Source: Calditrichota bacterium (GTDB taxonomy: Bacteria > Calditrichota > Calditrichia > Calditrichales > Calditrichaceae). Taken from it: 64,000 nucleotides of DNA. Positions 27,599-36,010 of the stretch are shown here, in pieces. Location: the NCBI GenBank assembly GCA_024278755.1, contig JAJRSO010000013.1, positions 60,318 to 124,317 of the forward strand. The letters run 5' to 3'. The notes under the pieces are model-generated. The model searched no databases. It was given only the letters and a program-made list of their open reading frames with translations, and was not told the origin of the DNA. A program made the translations under genes and the position numbers. Numbering within the stretch: position 1 is the stretch's first letter; each line of letters starts with the position of its first letter.

Positions 27599-27744
27599 AC
27601 AAATACCTTAAAAAAGAATAACACAATTTATTTTGCTTGTAACAGATTTTAATAATTCGGTTTAGCGTTTCACTCTTTTTTGTATCGTGGAAATCAATGA
27701 CTTTATTTTGATGCTTTAATAATAAATAATGGCGCTTTCCGTTG

Positions 27745-28191
27745 TTAAAATTGTTTCTGAAGAAAGGCGCCCAGTTTAAGAAATTCTATTTTATGCTGTC
27801 CACCGTCCCGTATTTCTTTAAAGCGCTTCCGGCTGGCCAAAAGACGGTCATTATCGTACAGTTCGGCAAAATCTATTATGTATTTAAAATCTGAAAGGCG
27901 ATTGCTATCCACCGGATCAAATAGTATTAATGTGCCGTTACCGCCTCCGGAAAGTTCGCTATAATGCAAAACCACTGGTTCATCGTCCCAGTCGGCCGCA
28001 AGCGCATGCGGAATGAACGAATCCTGTTTCCAGCTCCACAAAAGCTGATCCAGCACAACGGCGTCCTTCTTTTGACCGCAATAAATGTCTGTATGCACTT
28101 TTGCGGAATAAAACACCTCCGCAATGTCGCAGATATATTTAACCTTATTAGAAACAGCCAGCTCGATAAAAAATACTTCGGTATTGTGCAT
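27745..28191 (-). CDS. holC: DNA polymerase III chi subunit (HolC)-like protein
   Basis: A 148-aa protein with the pattern of the chi subunit: an N-terminal FFIEL strand, a CDIAEVFYSAKVHTDIYC segment and the family's best block, LDQLLWSWKQDSFIPHALA, which aligns with E. coli LDEALW...SFVPHNLAG; then FAELYDNDRLLASRKRFKEI near the end. Chi binds SSB and psi at the clamp loader. It overlaps the start of the upstream barrel gene's stop codon (TAATG), so the two are co-transcribed. The neighbouring helicase-exonuclease gene supports a DNA-replication or repair setting. Assignment is by eye but the central block is distinctive. Confidence 0.75.
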   Translation of the reverse strand: MHNTEVFFIELAVSNKVKYICDIAEVFYSAKVHTDIYCGQKKDAVVLDQLLWSWKQDSFIPHALAADWDDEPVVLHYSELSGGGNGTLILFDPVDSNRLSDFKYIIDFAELYDNDRLLASRKRFKEIRDGGQHKIEFLKLGAFLQKQF

Positions 28192-28808
28192 TAGAATAAT
28201 TTTCCTATTTCGAGACGAATATCTAAAGTGGAGTAGTTTCCGCCGTGAATTTCACCAAGTTTTTTATTAAACTGCATGATACGGTATTTTAATTGCATAC
28301 CCATCATATAACCGGTATCCAGAGCCACATCCACACCCGTTGCTCCCGCCACCGAAAAAGCCCAAACATATTGTTCGGGAAGACTTTTCACTTCGGGGAA
28401 ATTCATACCATACACAGGGCCCACCGTCACGGAAACAAATGGCCGGAACTGATCGTCTATCTCTCGGGCCAGTAATCGTTTTTTTAGAATAAGGCCCAAA
28501 TCAAACAGATAAACATTGTTTACCTTATTGTAAGTCACCGGATAACCTGTATAAGGGTCATACCCGTCAATCTGACTATTATCCCGTAACATATAAATAT
28601 TAAAAGACGCTCCTGCAGAAAAAAAATGACCAATGGGCCATTCGATGAAGGCGCCGGCTCCGGAACCGCTTTCCAAAAGACTAAATGCGCCGCCGGCCTG
28701 ACTTTGTGTCGTGGGCTCCGGATCTTCCTGTAGATATTGTTCATATTGTGCAAAAACATTAAACGGAATACTGCACAATAAGGCAATCACTATGTATAAT
28801 CGTTTCAC
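28191..28808 (-). CDS. Small exported beta-barrel-like outer-membrane protein
   Basis: A 205-aa protein with a signal peptide (MKRLYIVIALLCSIPFNVFAQ), a short Glu/Pro/Gln-rich linker, then alternating amphipathic strands (AGAFIEWPIGHFFSAGASFNI, YLFDLGLILKKRL, FRPFVSVTVGPVYGM, GMQLKYRIMQF) and a terminal strand DIRLEIGKLF ending in Phe. This fits an 8- to 10-stranded outer-membrane barrel of the OmpW/PorT-like kind. The function is unknown. Its stop codon overlaps the start of holC. Confidence 0.7.
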   Translation of the reverse strand: MKRLYIVIALLCSIPFNVFAQYEQYLQEDPEPTTQSQAGGAFSLLESGSGAGAFIEWPIGHFFSAGASFNIYMLRDNSQIDGYDPYTGYPVTYNKVNNVYLFDLGLILKKRLLAREIDDQFRPFVSVTVGPVYGMNFPEVKSLPEQYVWAFSVAGATGVDVALDTGYMMGMQLKYRIMQFNKKLGEIHGGNYSTLDIRLEIGKLF

Positions 28809-29146
28809 TTTTTCTCCAAATTTCTGTTTTCGCCGACACGGTTTGACATTTTAGAAGATGTATTATGTAAATAAAATCCCCCCAAATATTAACACTTTTA
28901 AAGGATATGGTTTTGACTTTTCGTATTTCAAGGATATTTACCTGATATAAAACCTACCCTAAACACATCGTTATTTTTCTCTTCTTTTCCCAGCACTAAA
29001 AGATGACATTTCTTCAGGTAATTGCTTTGTGGGTGTAAACGCGGTTAAATTAGTTTTGTTCATTCCCGAAAGGCTGTATAAACAAAATCCCTTCTCATAT
29101 ATAAAAAATAATGAAAAGGGATTATCAAAACAAAGAAATGCCGTTA
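28809..29146. other. Intergenic region, terminator only
   Basis: No gene was seen between the barrel protein and the small exported protein. The right end contains the terminator hairpin of the upstream gene (29080-29123). The left part is AT-rich and probably holds the promoter of the barrel-holC transcript. Confidence 0.5.
29080..29123 (-). terminator. Probable intrinsic terminator
   Basis: A 13-bp stem with one mismatch (AATCCCTTCTCAT at 29086-29098, ATGAAAAGGGATT at 29111-29123) is followed on the minus strand by TTTGTTT. It lies 24 bases after the stop of the 131-aa exported protein. Confidence 0.7.
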
Positions 29147-29542
29147 TTATCTGAAAAGAGCCTTGATGGCGCCCCAGGTTCTGAATATTCCTGAAATATT
29201 GGGATGGGCGATTACGGATGTTTCTTCTACGGTCTGGCCGCTTCCATCCACCGCCTTAATTTTATAAAAAAGTGCCGAAAAATCCTTGAACATCACACTT
29301 TGATCTGTAAATTCATACCGGGTGCCAGGGCCCTTTGCGCTCTTTTTTGCAATCGCGATATATAGCGCGTCATCGTTACTACGCAGGACTACAAAATTTT
29401 TTACTCCGGTTTCCGATTTTGTAACCCAGTTAATAACCACCCGATTTGTACTCGGCGCCACATTTACTTCACTGAAAATATTCACAGCAAAAAGTTGTGT
29501 GGAAAAACCTAAAATAAAAATAGCTACTAAAATACGACGCAT
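29147..29542 (-). CDS. Small exported protein with fibronectin-III-like fold
   Basis: A 131-aa protein with a signal peptide (MRRILVAIFILGFSTQLFAV) and a single beta-sandwich-like domain: VNVAPSTNRVVINWVTKSETGVKNFVVLRS resembles the first half of FN3 modules found in FCB surface proteins ('INWVTxxExxNxxFxVxRS'), followed by YEFTDQSV and ALFYKIKAVDGSGQ. It is short and has no enzymatic motif. A role as a periplasmic or surface accessory is inferred. GGGAATAG precedes the ATG. Confidence 0.65.
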   Translation of the reverse strand: MRRILVAIFILGFSTQLFAVNIFSEVNVAPSTNRVVINWVTKSETGVKNFVVLRSNDDALYIAIAKKSAKGPGTRYEFTDQSVMFKDFSALFYKIKAVDGSGQTVEETSVIAHPNISGIFRTWGAIKALFR

Positions 29543-29588
29543 TCTATTCCCGATAATCGTAAAACATCTTTAATATAAAATATATTGT

Positions 29589-30404
29589 TCACAAGTCAAG
29601 ATTTTTCTGATAAATACGAATAAAATCCTGTCCCGGAAGCGCCGGATAAATTTGAATAAGTGAATCCGCCTGACCGGCCGGAAACAGGGTTAGTTGAATA
29701 TTGTCCTTTAATTGTATTTTCAAAGAGTCTTTATTTAAAAAATATTTTCTATCCAAAAAATCCCCCGCATGCACTCCGCAGACAATGCGTCCGCGGGCAA
29801 AGGAATGAACTGGCAGAGAGCCATCCTTATTATATAAACTAATTTCAACCTTTAGTTGTTTATAATCTATAGTGTTAACACCAGCGCTATGATGTTTTCC
29901 GTTTACATTTAATTCCACAGGCATTCTTTTTTTTATCCGCCCGGCATAGGCCGGTTTAATGGACACCCAAAACGTCAGGTGGTCGGAATTAACAATGCTA
30001 ATAACCGGTTTATATGCGGGGACATATTGATTTAAGCGGAAATTAACCGTTTCAATCCGTCCGTTAATGGGCGCGATTAAATCAATCGGTGTATTTTCAC
30101 CTCTTCGGTTTAAACGCCACAGACTGGCCAGCAAATCACCTTTTTTAACTTCAGAGCCCGGTTCCACTAAAACCGAAATAAGTCTTGCGGAGTCCGGCAG
30201 GAATAGTTTAATTTGTTTCCATGGCTCCAAAATTCCCTCTACCGGAAGATACACTGCTTTATGTGTATGATAAATTTCGACGGAATCAAGATAAACGGCC
30301 ATTTTTTCGGGAATCTCTTTTTTGCTTTGGTTTTCGTTTCCAAAGTTACAAAATGGAATTGTAATCATGACTCCGGTTAAAAAAAGTATGGAAAAATACT
30401 TCAT
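29589..30404 (-). CDS. RND/HlyD-type membrane-fusion lipoprotein-like
   Basis: A 271-aa protein with a lipoprotein signal (MKYFSILFLTGVMITIPFC) and features of periplasmic adaptor proteins: VEGILEPWKQIKLFLPDSARLI followed by VLVEPGSEVKKGDLLASL (first half of the lipoyl/biotinyl-like fold) and APINGRIETVNFRLNQYVPA (second half), then a beta-barrel-like domain (LTFWVSIKPAYAGRIKKRMPVEL). Such adaptors join an inner-membrane pump to an outer-membrane channel. The coiled-coil hairpin is missing or very short, so it is a minimal version. No pump gene lies next to it. ATG 30404 is preferred; an upstream ATG at 30428 is possible. Confidence 0.65.
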   Translation of the reverse strand: MKYFSILFLTGVMITIPFCNFGNENQSKKEIPEKMAVYLDSVEIYHTHKAVYLPVEGILEPWKQIKLFLPDSARLISVLVEPGSEVKKGDLLASLWRLNRRGENTPIDLIAPINGRIETVNFRLNQYVPAYKPVISIVNSDHLTFWVSIKPAYAGRIKKRMPVELNVNGKHHSAGVNTIDYKQLKVEISLYNKDGSLPVHSFARGRIVCGVHAGDFLDRKYFLNKDSLKIQLKDNIQLTLFPAGQADSLIQIYPALPGQDFIRIYQKNLDL

Positions 30405-30481
30405 AATAAACACCTGTTCCTTTTCCATAGAACGACCGGTTTTTTCTTTTCTTTAACAAAATTCCAAAAGGAATGTAATAC

Positions 30482-30688
30482 AGCTTCAATCTGTCATTGA
30501 CTATTGTTCTGCAAAACAAGGCGCGGTAAAAGAGTTTCCTTTTGACAAGCGGAGGGCCAGCGTCATACTAATTCCTGAACGTATATTCAGAAGTTCCTAA
30601 AACGTTTTACGGGTTACGCCGAGTGCTTCTGCTGTTTCAGTAACGGTTAATCCCAAGGTTTTAAAACATCCCCCGGATAAAGTGGCTT
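30482..30688 (-). pseudogene. Decayed HigA antitoxin (XRE helix-turn-helix) remnant
   Basis: On the minus strand the pieces YPGDVLK (30688 downwards) and, after a frame change, LGLTVTETAEALGVTRKTF are readable, followed by an in-frame stop, ELLNIRSGISMTLALRLSK, and further stops. This follows the HigA order (HPGEILKE, LGLTVTEAA...LGVSRKTLSELLN, GISxxMALRLSKA) closely, so the sequence is a relic of an intact gene. It lies downstream of the HigB remnant, as in functional higBA operons. Boundaries are approximate. Confidence 0.8.
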
Positions 30689-30818
30689 AAACATATAAGT
30701 CCAGTCTTAAAAGGTATAGCCACTGATTTCCGCAGATAGACACAGATTGTTTTTATTGAAATTACATTGAATAAATTCGTGGAATTCGTGGTTTTTATAG
30801 TGAACTCACATATTCATT

Positions 30819-31086
30819 TTAATAAACAATCTCAAACACATCGCCATTTTCAAACCGAAAAACTATCCGTCAATTTCCACTAACACGCGTATTCCGGAAT
30901 TCTTTGTACTCTCCATTCCGGCGATGTAAATTTGATCCCGAATAATTTAAATCTTTAATTTCACTCACGGCATGCAGCACTCTCAGAATCAGCCTTAAAC
31001 GCTTACGCGTGTTCCGGTTAAATCTTCGAAAATTTTCCGCTTTCAAAAAACAACCCGAGACCTTTGCGCCTGAAAGATTGAATCAT
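30819..31086 (-). pseudogene. Decayed HigB toxin (RelE/HigB family) remnant
   Basis: From ATG 31086 the minus strand reads MIQSFRRKGLGLFFESGKFS-KI-stop-PEHA, which matches the start of HigB toxins. A one-base shift then restores RLRLILRVLHAVSEIKDLN, SGSNLHRRNGEYKEF and VSGN-stop-RIVFRFENGDVFEIVY, ending in TAA at 30819. Lesions: Gln to TAA, a +1 shift near 31034, and Trp to TGA in the conserved GNWR motif. The toxin cannot be functional. HigB enzymes are ribosome-dependent mRNA endonucleases. Confidence 0.85.
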
Positions 31087-31338
31087 ATGCTATATATGTA
31101 GTGGAACGTTACGGATGCCAAGAAAGAGCCGACAATTTTCAGGCGATCCCAAGAATCGGGAGAAGCAATTTTAGTAAACCTATTTCATAGGACAGAACAT
31201 AGAAATTGTTCCATTTAGGATGATCTTTTATTTTTATAGTACTCCCGTACATCTTTTTTTCTGCACCTGTAGACAAAATCCCTCTTTTTTTATTATATTA
31301 AAAATCGGTTTTAATTTATAATCAGGAGTACTGCATAT

Positions 31339-33192
31339 ATGGCAGGGAAACAAGGCCGTTATAACGAAGACAGCATCCGCTCACTCGACTGGCGCGAACA
31401 TATCCGTATGCGTCCGGGTATGTATATCGGAAAATTGGGCGACGGCTCATCTCCGGACGACGGTATCTACGTTCTTCTCAAAGAAACAATCGATAATTCC
31501 ATAGATGAATTTATGATGGGCTTTGGCAAAACCATCGAAATTACGCTAACCGAACACAACGCCCGGGTACGGGATTACGGACGCGGCATTCCGCTGGGAA
31601 AAGTATACGAATGTGTGGCCCAGATAAACACCGGCGGAAAATACGATACGGAAGCCTTTAAAAAATCTATCGGTCTCAACGGCGTGGGCACCAAAGCGGT
31701 AAACGCCCTCTCCGAGTATTTTAAGGTCCAATCTATCCGGGACGGAAAAGTAAAAATCCAGGAATTTGAAACCGGCCACCTAATTAAAGATCACAAATTA
31801 AAAAAAAGCGATGAAAAAACCGGTACCTGCATTTATTTCCGTCCGGATAAAGAGGTGTTTAAAAACTACCGTTTTCTGTCCGAGTTTATCGAAAATCAAC
31901 TCTGGAATTATGTATACCTGAATGCCGGGCTAACCATCGTTTTTAACAAGAAAAAATTCTATTCCAAAAACGGTCTGCAGGATTTAATCGCCCGCAAAAC
32001 CGATCCCGAGAACCTGCGCTACCCCATCATTCATTTGAAAAACGATGAAATCGAAATTGCCCTGACTCACGGAAGTCAATACGGTGAAGAGTATTATTCC
32101 TTTGTTAACGGCCAGTTCACCACCCAGGGCGGCACCCACCTGGCAGCCTTCCGGGAAGCGCTGGTAAAAACCGTGCGGGATTTTTATAAAAAGGATTTCG
32201 ACGCTTCCGATATCCGCGCTTCCGTCATCGCCGCGGTCAGCGTCCGTATTCAGGAGCCGGTATTTGAATCCCAAACAAAAACACGGCTTGGCTCCACGCA
32301 TATGACGCCGGACGGAAAAACCGTGCGCAACACGATCCTTGATTTTATCAAACAGGAACTGGATAATTTCTTGCATAAAAACAGCGAAACCGCTAATGCT
32401 CTGCTCAAACGCATCACACAGTCCGAGCGGGAACGCAAAGAGATGTCCGGCATTAAAAAGCTGGCCAATCAACGCGCCAAAAAAGCCAACCTGCACAACA
32501 AAAAACTGCGCGATTGTCGAATTCATTACAACGACGCCAAAAATGACGAACGCTTTAACACTACCATTTTCATCACCGAGGGCGATTCCGCCAGCGGCTC
32601 CATCACCAAATCACGCAATGTACAAACCCAGGCCGTATTCAGCCTGCGCGGTAAACCGTTAAACACCTTTGGATTAACCAAAAAAGTCGTCTACCAAAAT
32701 GAAGAATTCAACCTTTTACAGCACGCTCTGAATATCGAAAACGGCATCGACGAATTGCGCTACAATAATATCGTCATTGCCACCGATGCCGATGTGGACG
32801 GGATGCATATCCGTCTGCTGATGATGACTTTCTTTTTGCAGTTCTTCCCGGATTTGGTTAAAAACGGCCACGTGTACATTTTGGAAACTCCGCTGTTCCG
32901 CGTACGCAATAAAAAGGAAACCATCTATTGCTACGATGAAAACGAAAAACAAACCGCAATGGATAAATTAGGCAAGACCGCCGAGGTCACTCGCTTTAAA
33001 GGACTGGGTGAAATTTCTCCGGGCGAGTTCGGTCGCTTTATCGGCGAAGAAATGCGGCTGGAGCCCCTGCTCCTTCGGGAGAACACCTCCATTCCAAAAC
33101 TGCTGCAATATTATATGGGAAAAAATACTCCCGAACGGCAGACCTTTATTGTGGAAAACCTGCATATCGAAAAGGATACGGTTGAAGTTTAA
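31339..33192 (+). CDS. parE: DNA topoisomerase IV subunit B (ParE)
   Basis: A 617-aa GHKL-family ATPase subunit. Motifs: [12 protein letters not shown], the ATP-binding [34 protein letters not shown] and [13 protein letters not shown], then the Toprim part with [11 protein letters not shown] and [16 protein letters not shown], and [10 protein letters not shown] near the end. The length and the short GRGIPLGK loop fit the Bacteroidota-type ParE rather than GyrB. With ParC it decatenates daughter chromosomes. parC starts 41 bases downstream in the same direction. AGGAGT gives the ribosome binding site. Confidence 0.93.
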   Translation: MAGKQGRYNEDSIRSLDWREHIRMRPGMYIGKLGDGSSPDDGIYVLLKETIDNSIDEFMMGFGKTIEITLTEHNARVRDYGRGIPLGKVYECVAQINTGGKYDTEAFKKSIGLNGVGTKAVNALSEYFKVQSIRDGKVKIQEFETGHLIKDHKLKKSDEKTGTCIYFRPDKEVFKNYRFLSEFIENQLWNYVYLNAGLTIVFNKKKFYSKNGLQDLIARKTDPENLRYPIIHLKNDEIEIALTHGSQYGEEYYSFVNGQFTTQGGTHLAAFREALVKTVRDFYKKDFDASDIRASVIAAVSVRIQEPVFESQTKTRLGSTHMTPDGKTVRNTILDFIKQELDNFLHKNSETANALLKRITQSERERKEMSGIKKLANQRAKKANLHNKKLRDCRIHYNDAKNDERFNTTIFITEGDSASGSITKSRNVQTQAVFSLRGKPLNTFGLTKKVVYQNEEFNLLQHALNIENGIDELRYNNIVIATDADVDGMHIRLLMMTFFLQFFPDLVKNGHVYILETPLFRVRNKKETIYCYDENEKQTAMDKLGKTAEVTRFKGLGEISPGEFGRFIGEEMRLEPLLLRENTSIPKLLQYYMGKNTPERQTFIVENLHIEKDTVEV

Positions 33193-33233
33193 GCCCCATT
33201 TTTACTACGGACGATGAGTTAAGGAAATATAAA

Positions 33234-35855
33234 GTGACCCCAAAGCATAAAAATTTTGAAGAAGAAATAGAACAGGAACAATCTTCAAACGGAAATATTA
33301 AAAAATCCAAGCATATCCAGACGCACTATAAAACGTGGTTCCTGGACTATGCTTCCTATGTGATTTTAGAACGTGCCGTGCCTGCGCTGGACGACGGGCT
33401 TAAACCCGTGCAGCGCCGCATTTTACATTCAATGAAGCAAATGGATGACGGTCGTTTTAACAAAGCGGCCAATATCATTGGCCATACGATGCAGTATCAT
33501 CCCCACGGAGACGCCGCCATTGCCGGAGCGATGGTCACCCTCGGGCAGAAAGACCTGCTTATCGAAACACAGGGCAACTGGGGGGATATCCGTACCGGAG
33601 ACAGCGCCGCCGCGCCGCGTTACATCGAAGCGCGCCTGTCAAAATTTGCTCTCGAAGTGGCCTTTAACCCCCAGACCACCGAATGGCAACTCTCCTACGA
33701 CGGCCGTAAAAAAGAACCGGTGCATCTTCCGGTTAAATTCCCGTTGCTGCTGACTCAGGGCGCCGAAGGAATCGCGGTGGGACTGGCCACCAAAATAATG
33801 CCCCATAATTTTATTGAACTCATAGATGCTTCCATCGATATTCTTCACGGTCGTGAGGTGGAAATTTTTCCCGATTTTCCGGCGGGCGGCTACGCGGATT
33901 TTAGCAATTACAATCGCGGGATGCGCGGGGGTCGCATTCGCCTGCGCGCCATCATCGATACGGTGGATAAAAAAACCCTGGCCATCCGTTCGGTGCCCTT
34001 TGGCACCACCACCACAGCGCTGCTCGATTCCATCGTAAAAGCCAGTGAAAACAATAAAATCAAAATTAAACGGATTGTGGATAATACGGCTAAGGATGTG
34101 GAAATGTTGGTGGAACTTCCGGCCGGCGTCTCTCCGGACGTTACCATCGACGCCCTGTACGCCTTTACGGACTGCGAGCTTTCCATCAGTCCCAACTGCT
34201 GTGTAATTACAAACGACAAACCAGAGTTTTTATCGGTTGACGAACTGCTACGCCTTTCCACCAAACGCACAAAGATGCTGCTCAAATGGGAGCTAGAAAA
34301 CAAAAAAGCCGAGCTTTCCGAAAAACTATTCTTTTCATCGCTGGAAAAAATATTCATCGAAAAGCGCATCTACCACGATATCGAAGAATGCGAAACTTGG
34401 GAAGCCGTGCTTGAAACTATCGATCGCGGACTGGATCCGTATAAAAAACAACTGCTGCGTGACGTGACCGAAGAGGATTTGGTCCGGCTGACTGAAATCA
34501 AAATCAAGCGTATCTCTAAATTCAACACCTTTAAAGCCGATGAGCTGATGCGCAGCCTCGAAGAGGAAATTGCTCAGGTAAAGCACGATTTAAAGCACCT
34601 CACCGAGTATGCCGCCGCTTATTTTTTATCATTAAAAAAGAAATACGGAAAAGGCCGCGAACGCAAAACCGAAATCCGCTCCTTTGATAATATTCAGGTG
34701 GCCAAGGTCGCCGTGGCTAACCGCAAACTCTATGTGAACCGTAGCGAGGGATTTGTGGGCACCGATCTGAAAAAGGATGAATTTGTCAGCGAATGCTCCG
34801 ACATCGACGACATTATCGTGTTCATGCGCAATGGTAAATTTGTTGTTTCAAAGGTTTCGGGCAAGGCTTACATCGGTAAAGATATCATTTATGCCGCCGT
34901 CTGGAAAAAGGGTGAAGAGCGCCTGGTTTACAATGTCATTTATTACGACTCCATTTCCGGAAAATCCTACGCCAAACGTTTTGCGGTTACCTCGATTATC
35001 CGCGATAAAAAGTATGATATAACCAAGGGCGGGGATAAATCCAAAATCCTCTATTTTACGGCAAACCCCAACAGCGAATCGGAAATTGTGACTGTGTATC
35101 TGAATCCTGCCAGCCGGGCGCGCAAAAAAGTATTTGAATTTGACTTCGGAAACCTGGCCATAAAAGGTCGTGGCGCTGGCGGCAATACGATTACCCGCTA
35201 CCCGGTGCGGCGCGTCGTGCAAAAAGAGATCGGCGGTTCCACCCTGGGCGGAATTGATATCTACTTTGATGAAATTGTGGGACGGCTGAATACGGATAAA
35301 CGGGGAACGCTCCTCGGCAGTTTTGACAACGGCGATCTGATTTTAGCTCTGTATTCGGATGGAACATACGAACTGACCGACTACGATTTAAACAACCACT
35401 ATGATATTGGCCGACTAAAACATATCGAAAAATTCGATATGGGAAAAACCATTTCCGCGGTACACTATGACGGAAAAGATAAGAATTTTTACGTCAAGCG
35501 CTTCAACATCCAAAAAGCGGCAAAAGGCGGACCTTTTCAGTTTATCAGCGACAGTAAGGGTTCCAGCCTAATCGCGGTTTCCACAGCAGAGGATCCCGTC
35601 GTGGAACTGGAATATTTAAAAGGACGCGCCAAAGAAAAAATTACCGACCGGCTGAAACTAAACGAGCTAACCGGCATAAAAGGCTGGAAGGCGCGAGGCA
35701 ACCGACTCAGTCGTTTCCGGGTCACTTTTGCCGATATTATCCATCCGGAAGAGAACGAAGCGCAACCGGAAATCGTTCCGCGGGAGCAGGAAGCAGCCGC
35801 CGGAGAAGAAGAAAAATCCAGTGGTAAAAAAGCCGATCAACTGGATCTTTTTTAA
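33234..35855 (+). CDS. parC: DNA topoisomerase IV subunit A (ParC)
   Basis: An 873-aa protein starting at GTG 33234 behind AAGGAA. The winged-helix breakage domain contains ASYVILERAVPALDDGLKPV, HGDAAIAGAMV and GDSAAAPRYIEARLS with the catalytic Tyr, and PVKFPLLLTQGAEGIAVGLAT. The C-terminal half (about 480-840) holds beta-pinwheel repeats with variable GyrA-box-like blades (GRGAGGNTITRYPVR), and the protein ends KKADQLDLF, a possible clamp-binding tail (QxDLF). Paired with parE immediately upstream. The C-terminal QLDLF is seen in many clamp-binding proteins; its use here is inferred. Confidence 0.93.
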   Translation: MTPKHKNFEEEIEQEQSSNGNIKKSKHIQTHYKTWFLDYASYVILERAVPALDDGLKPVQRRILHSMKQMDDGRFNKAANIIGHTMQYHPHGDAAIAGAMVTLGQKDLLIETQGNWGDIRTGDSAAAPRYIEARLSKFALEVAFNPQTTEWQLSYDGRKKEPVHLPVKFPLLLTQGAEGIAVGLATKIMPHNFIELIDASIDILHGREVEIFPDFPAGGYADFSNYNRGMRGGRIRLRAIIDTVDKKTLAIRSVPFGTTTTALLDSIVKASENNKIKIKRIVDNTAKDVEMLVELPAGVSPDVTIDALYAFTDCELSISPNCCVITNDKPEFLSVDELLRLSTKRTKMLLKWELENKKAELSEKLFFSSLEKIFIEKRIYHDIEECETWEAVLETIDRGLDPYKKQLLRDVTEEDLVRLTEIKIKRISKFNTFKADELMRSLEEEIAQVKHDLKHLTEYAAAYFLSLKKKYGKGRERKTEIRSFDNIQVAKVAVANRKLYVNRSEGFVGTDLKKDEFVSECSDIDDIIVFMRNGKFVVSKVSGKAYIGKDIIYAAVWKKGEERLVYNVIYYDSISGKSYAKRFAVTSIIRDKKYDITKGGDKSKILYFTANPNSESEIVTVYLNPASRARKKVFEFDFGNLAIKGRGAGGNTITRYPVRRVVQKEIGGSTLGGIDIYFDEIVGRLNTDKRGTLLGSFDNGDLILALYSDGTYELTDYDLNNHYDIGRLKHIEKFDMGKTISAVHYDGKDKNFYVKRFNIQKAAKGGPFQFISDSKGSSLIAVSTAEDPVVELEYLKGRAKEKITDRLKLNELTGIKGWKARGNRLSRFRVTFADIIHPEENEAQPEIVPREQEAAAGEEEKSSGKKADQLDLF

Positions 35856-36010
35856 GTTAAACCGGTGATTTTTATTCGTTGTTGCGGGGAATCCCTGAAA
35901 TCGGGATGACGAATTAATTTTTCAACAGATCGCTTCGTCCGGCTATCATTCGAAACGGCTCACAACGACGGCCGGCAATTCGTAATTGGAAATTAAAGAA
36001 AGGTCTTGTT

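Larger units (their letters stand above)
30405..31338. other. Long non-coding stretch containing a decayed higBA module
   Basis: The 934 bases before parE contain no intact gene. Two minus-strand remnants, listed separately, correspond to HigB toxin (30819-31086) and HigA antitoxin (about 30482-30688). Between them lies an AT-rich tract with CCACTGATTTCCGCAGATAG and ATTCGTGGAATTCGTGG, a kind of low-complexity intergenic sequence. The right end contains the parE ribosome binding site (CAGGAGT). Confidence 0.6.
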
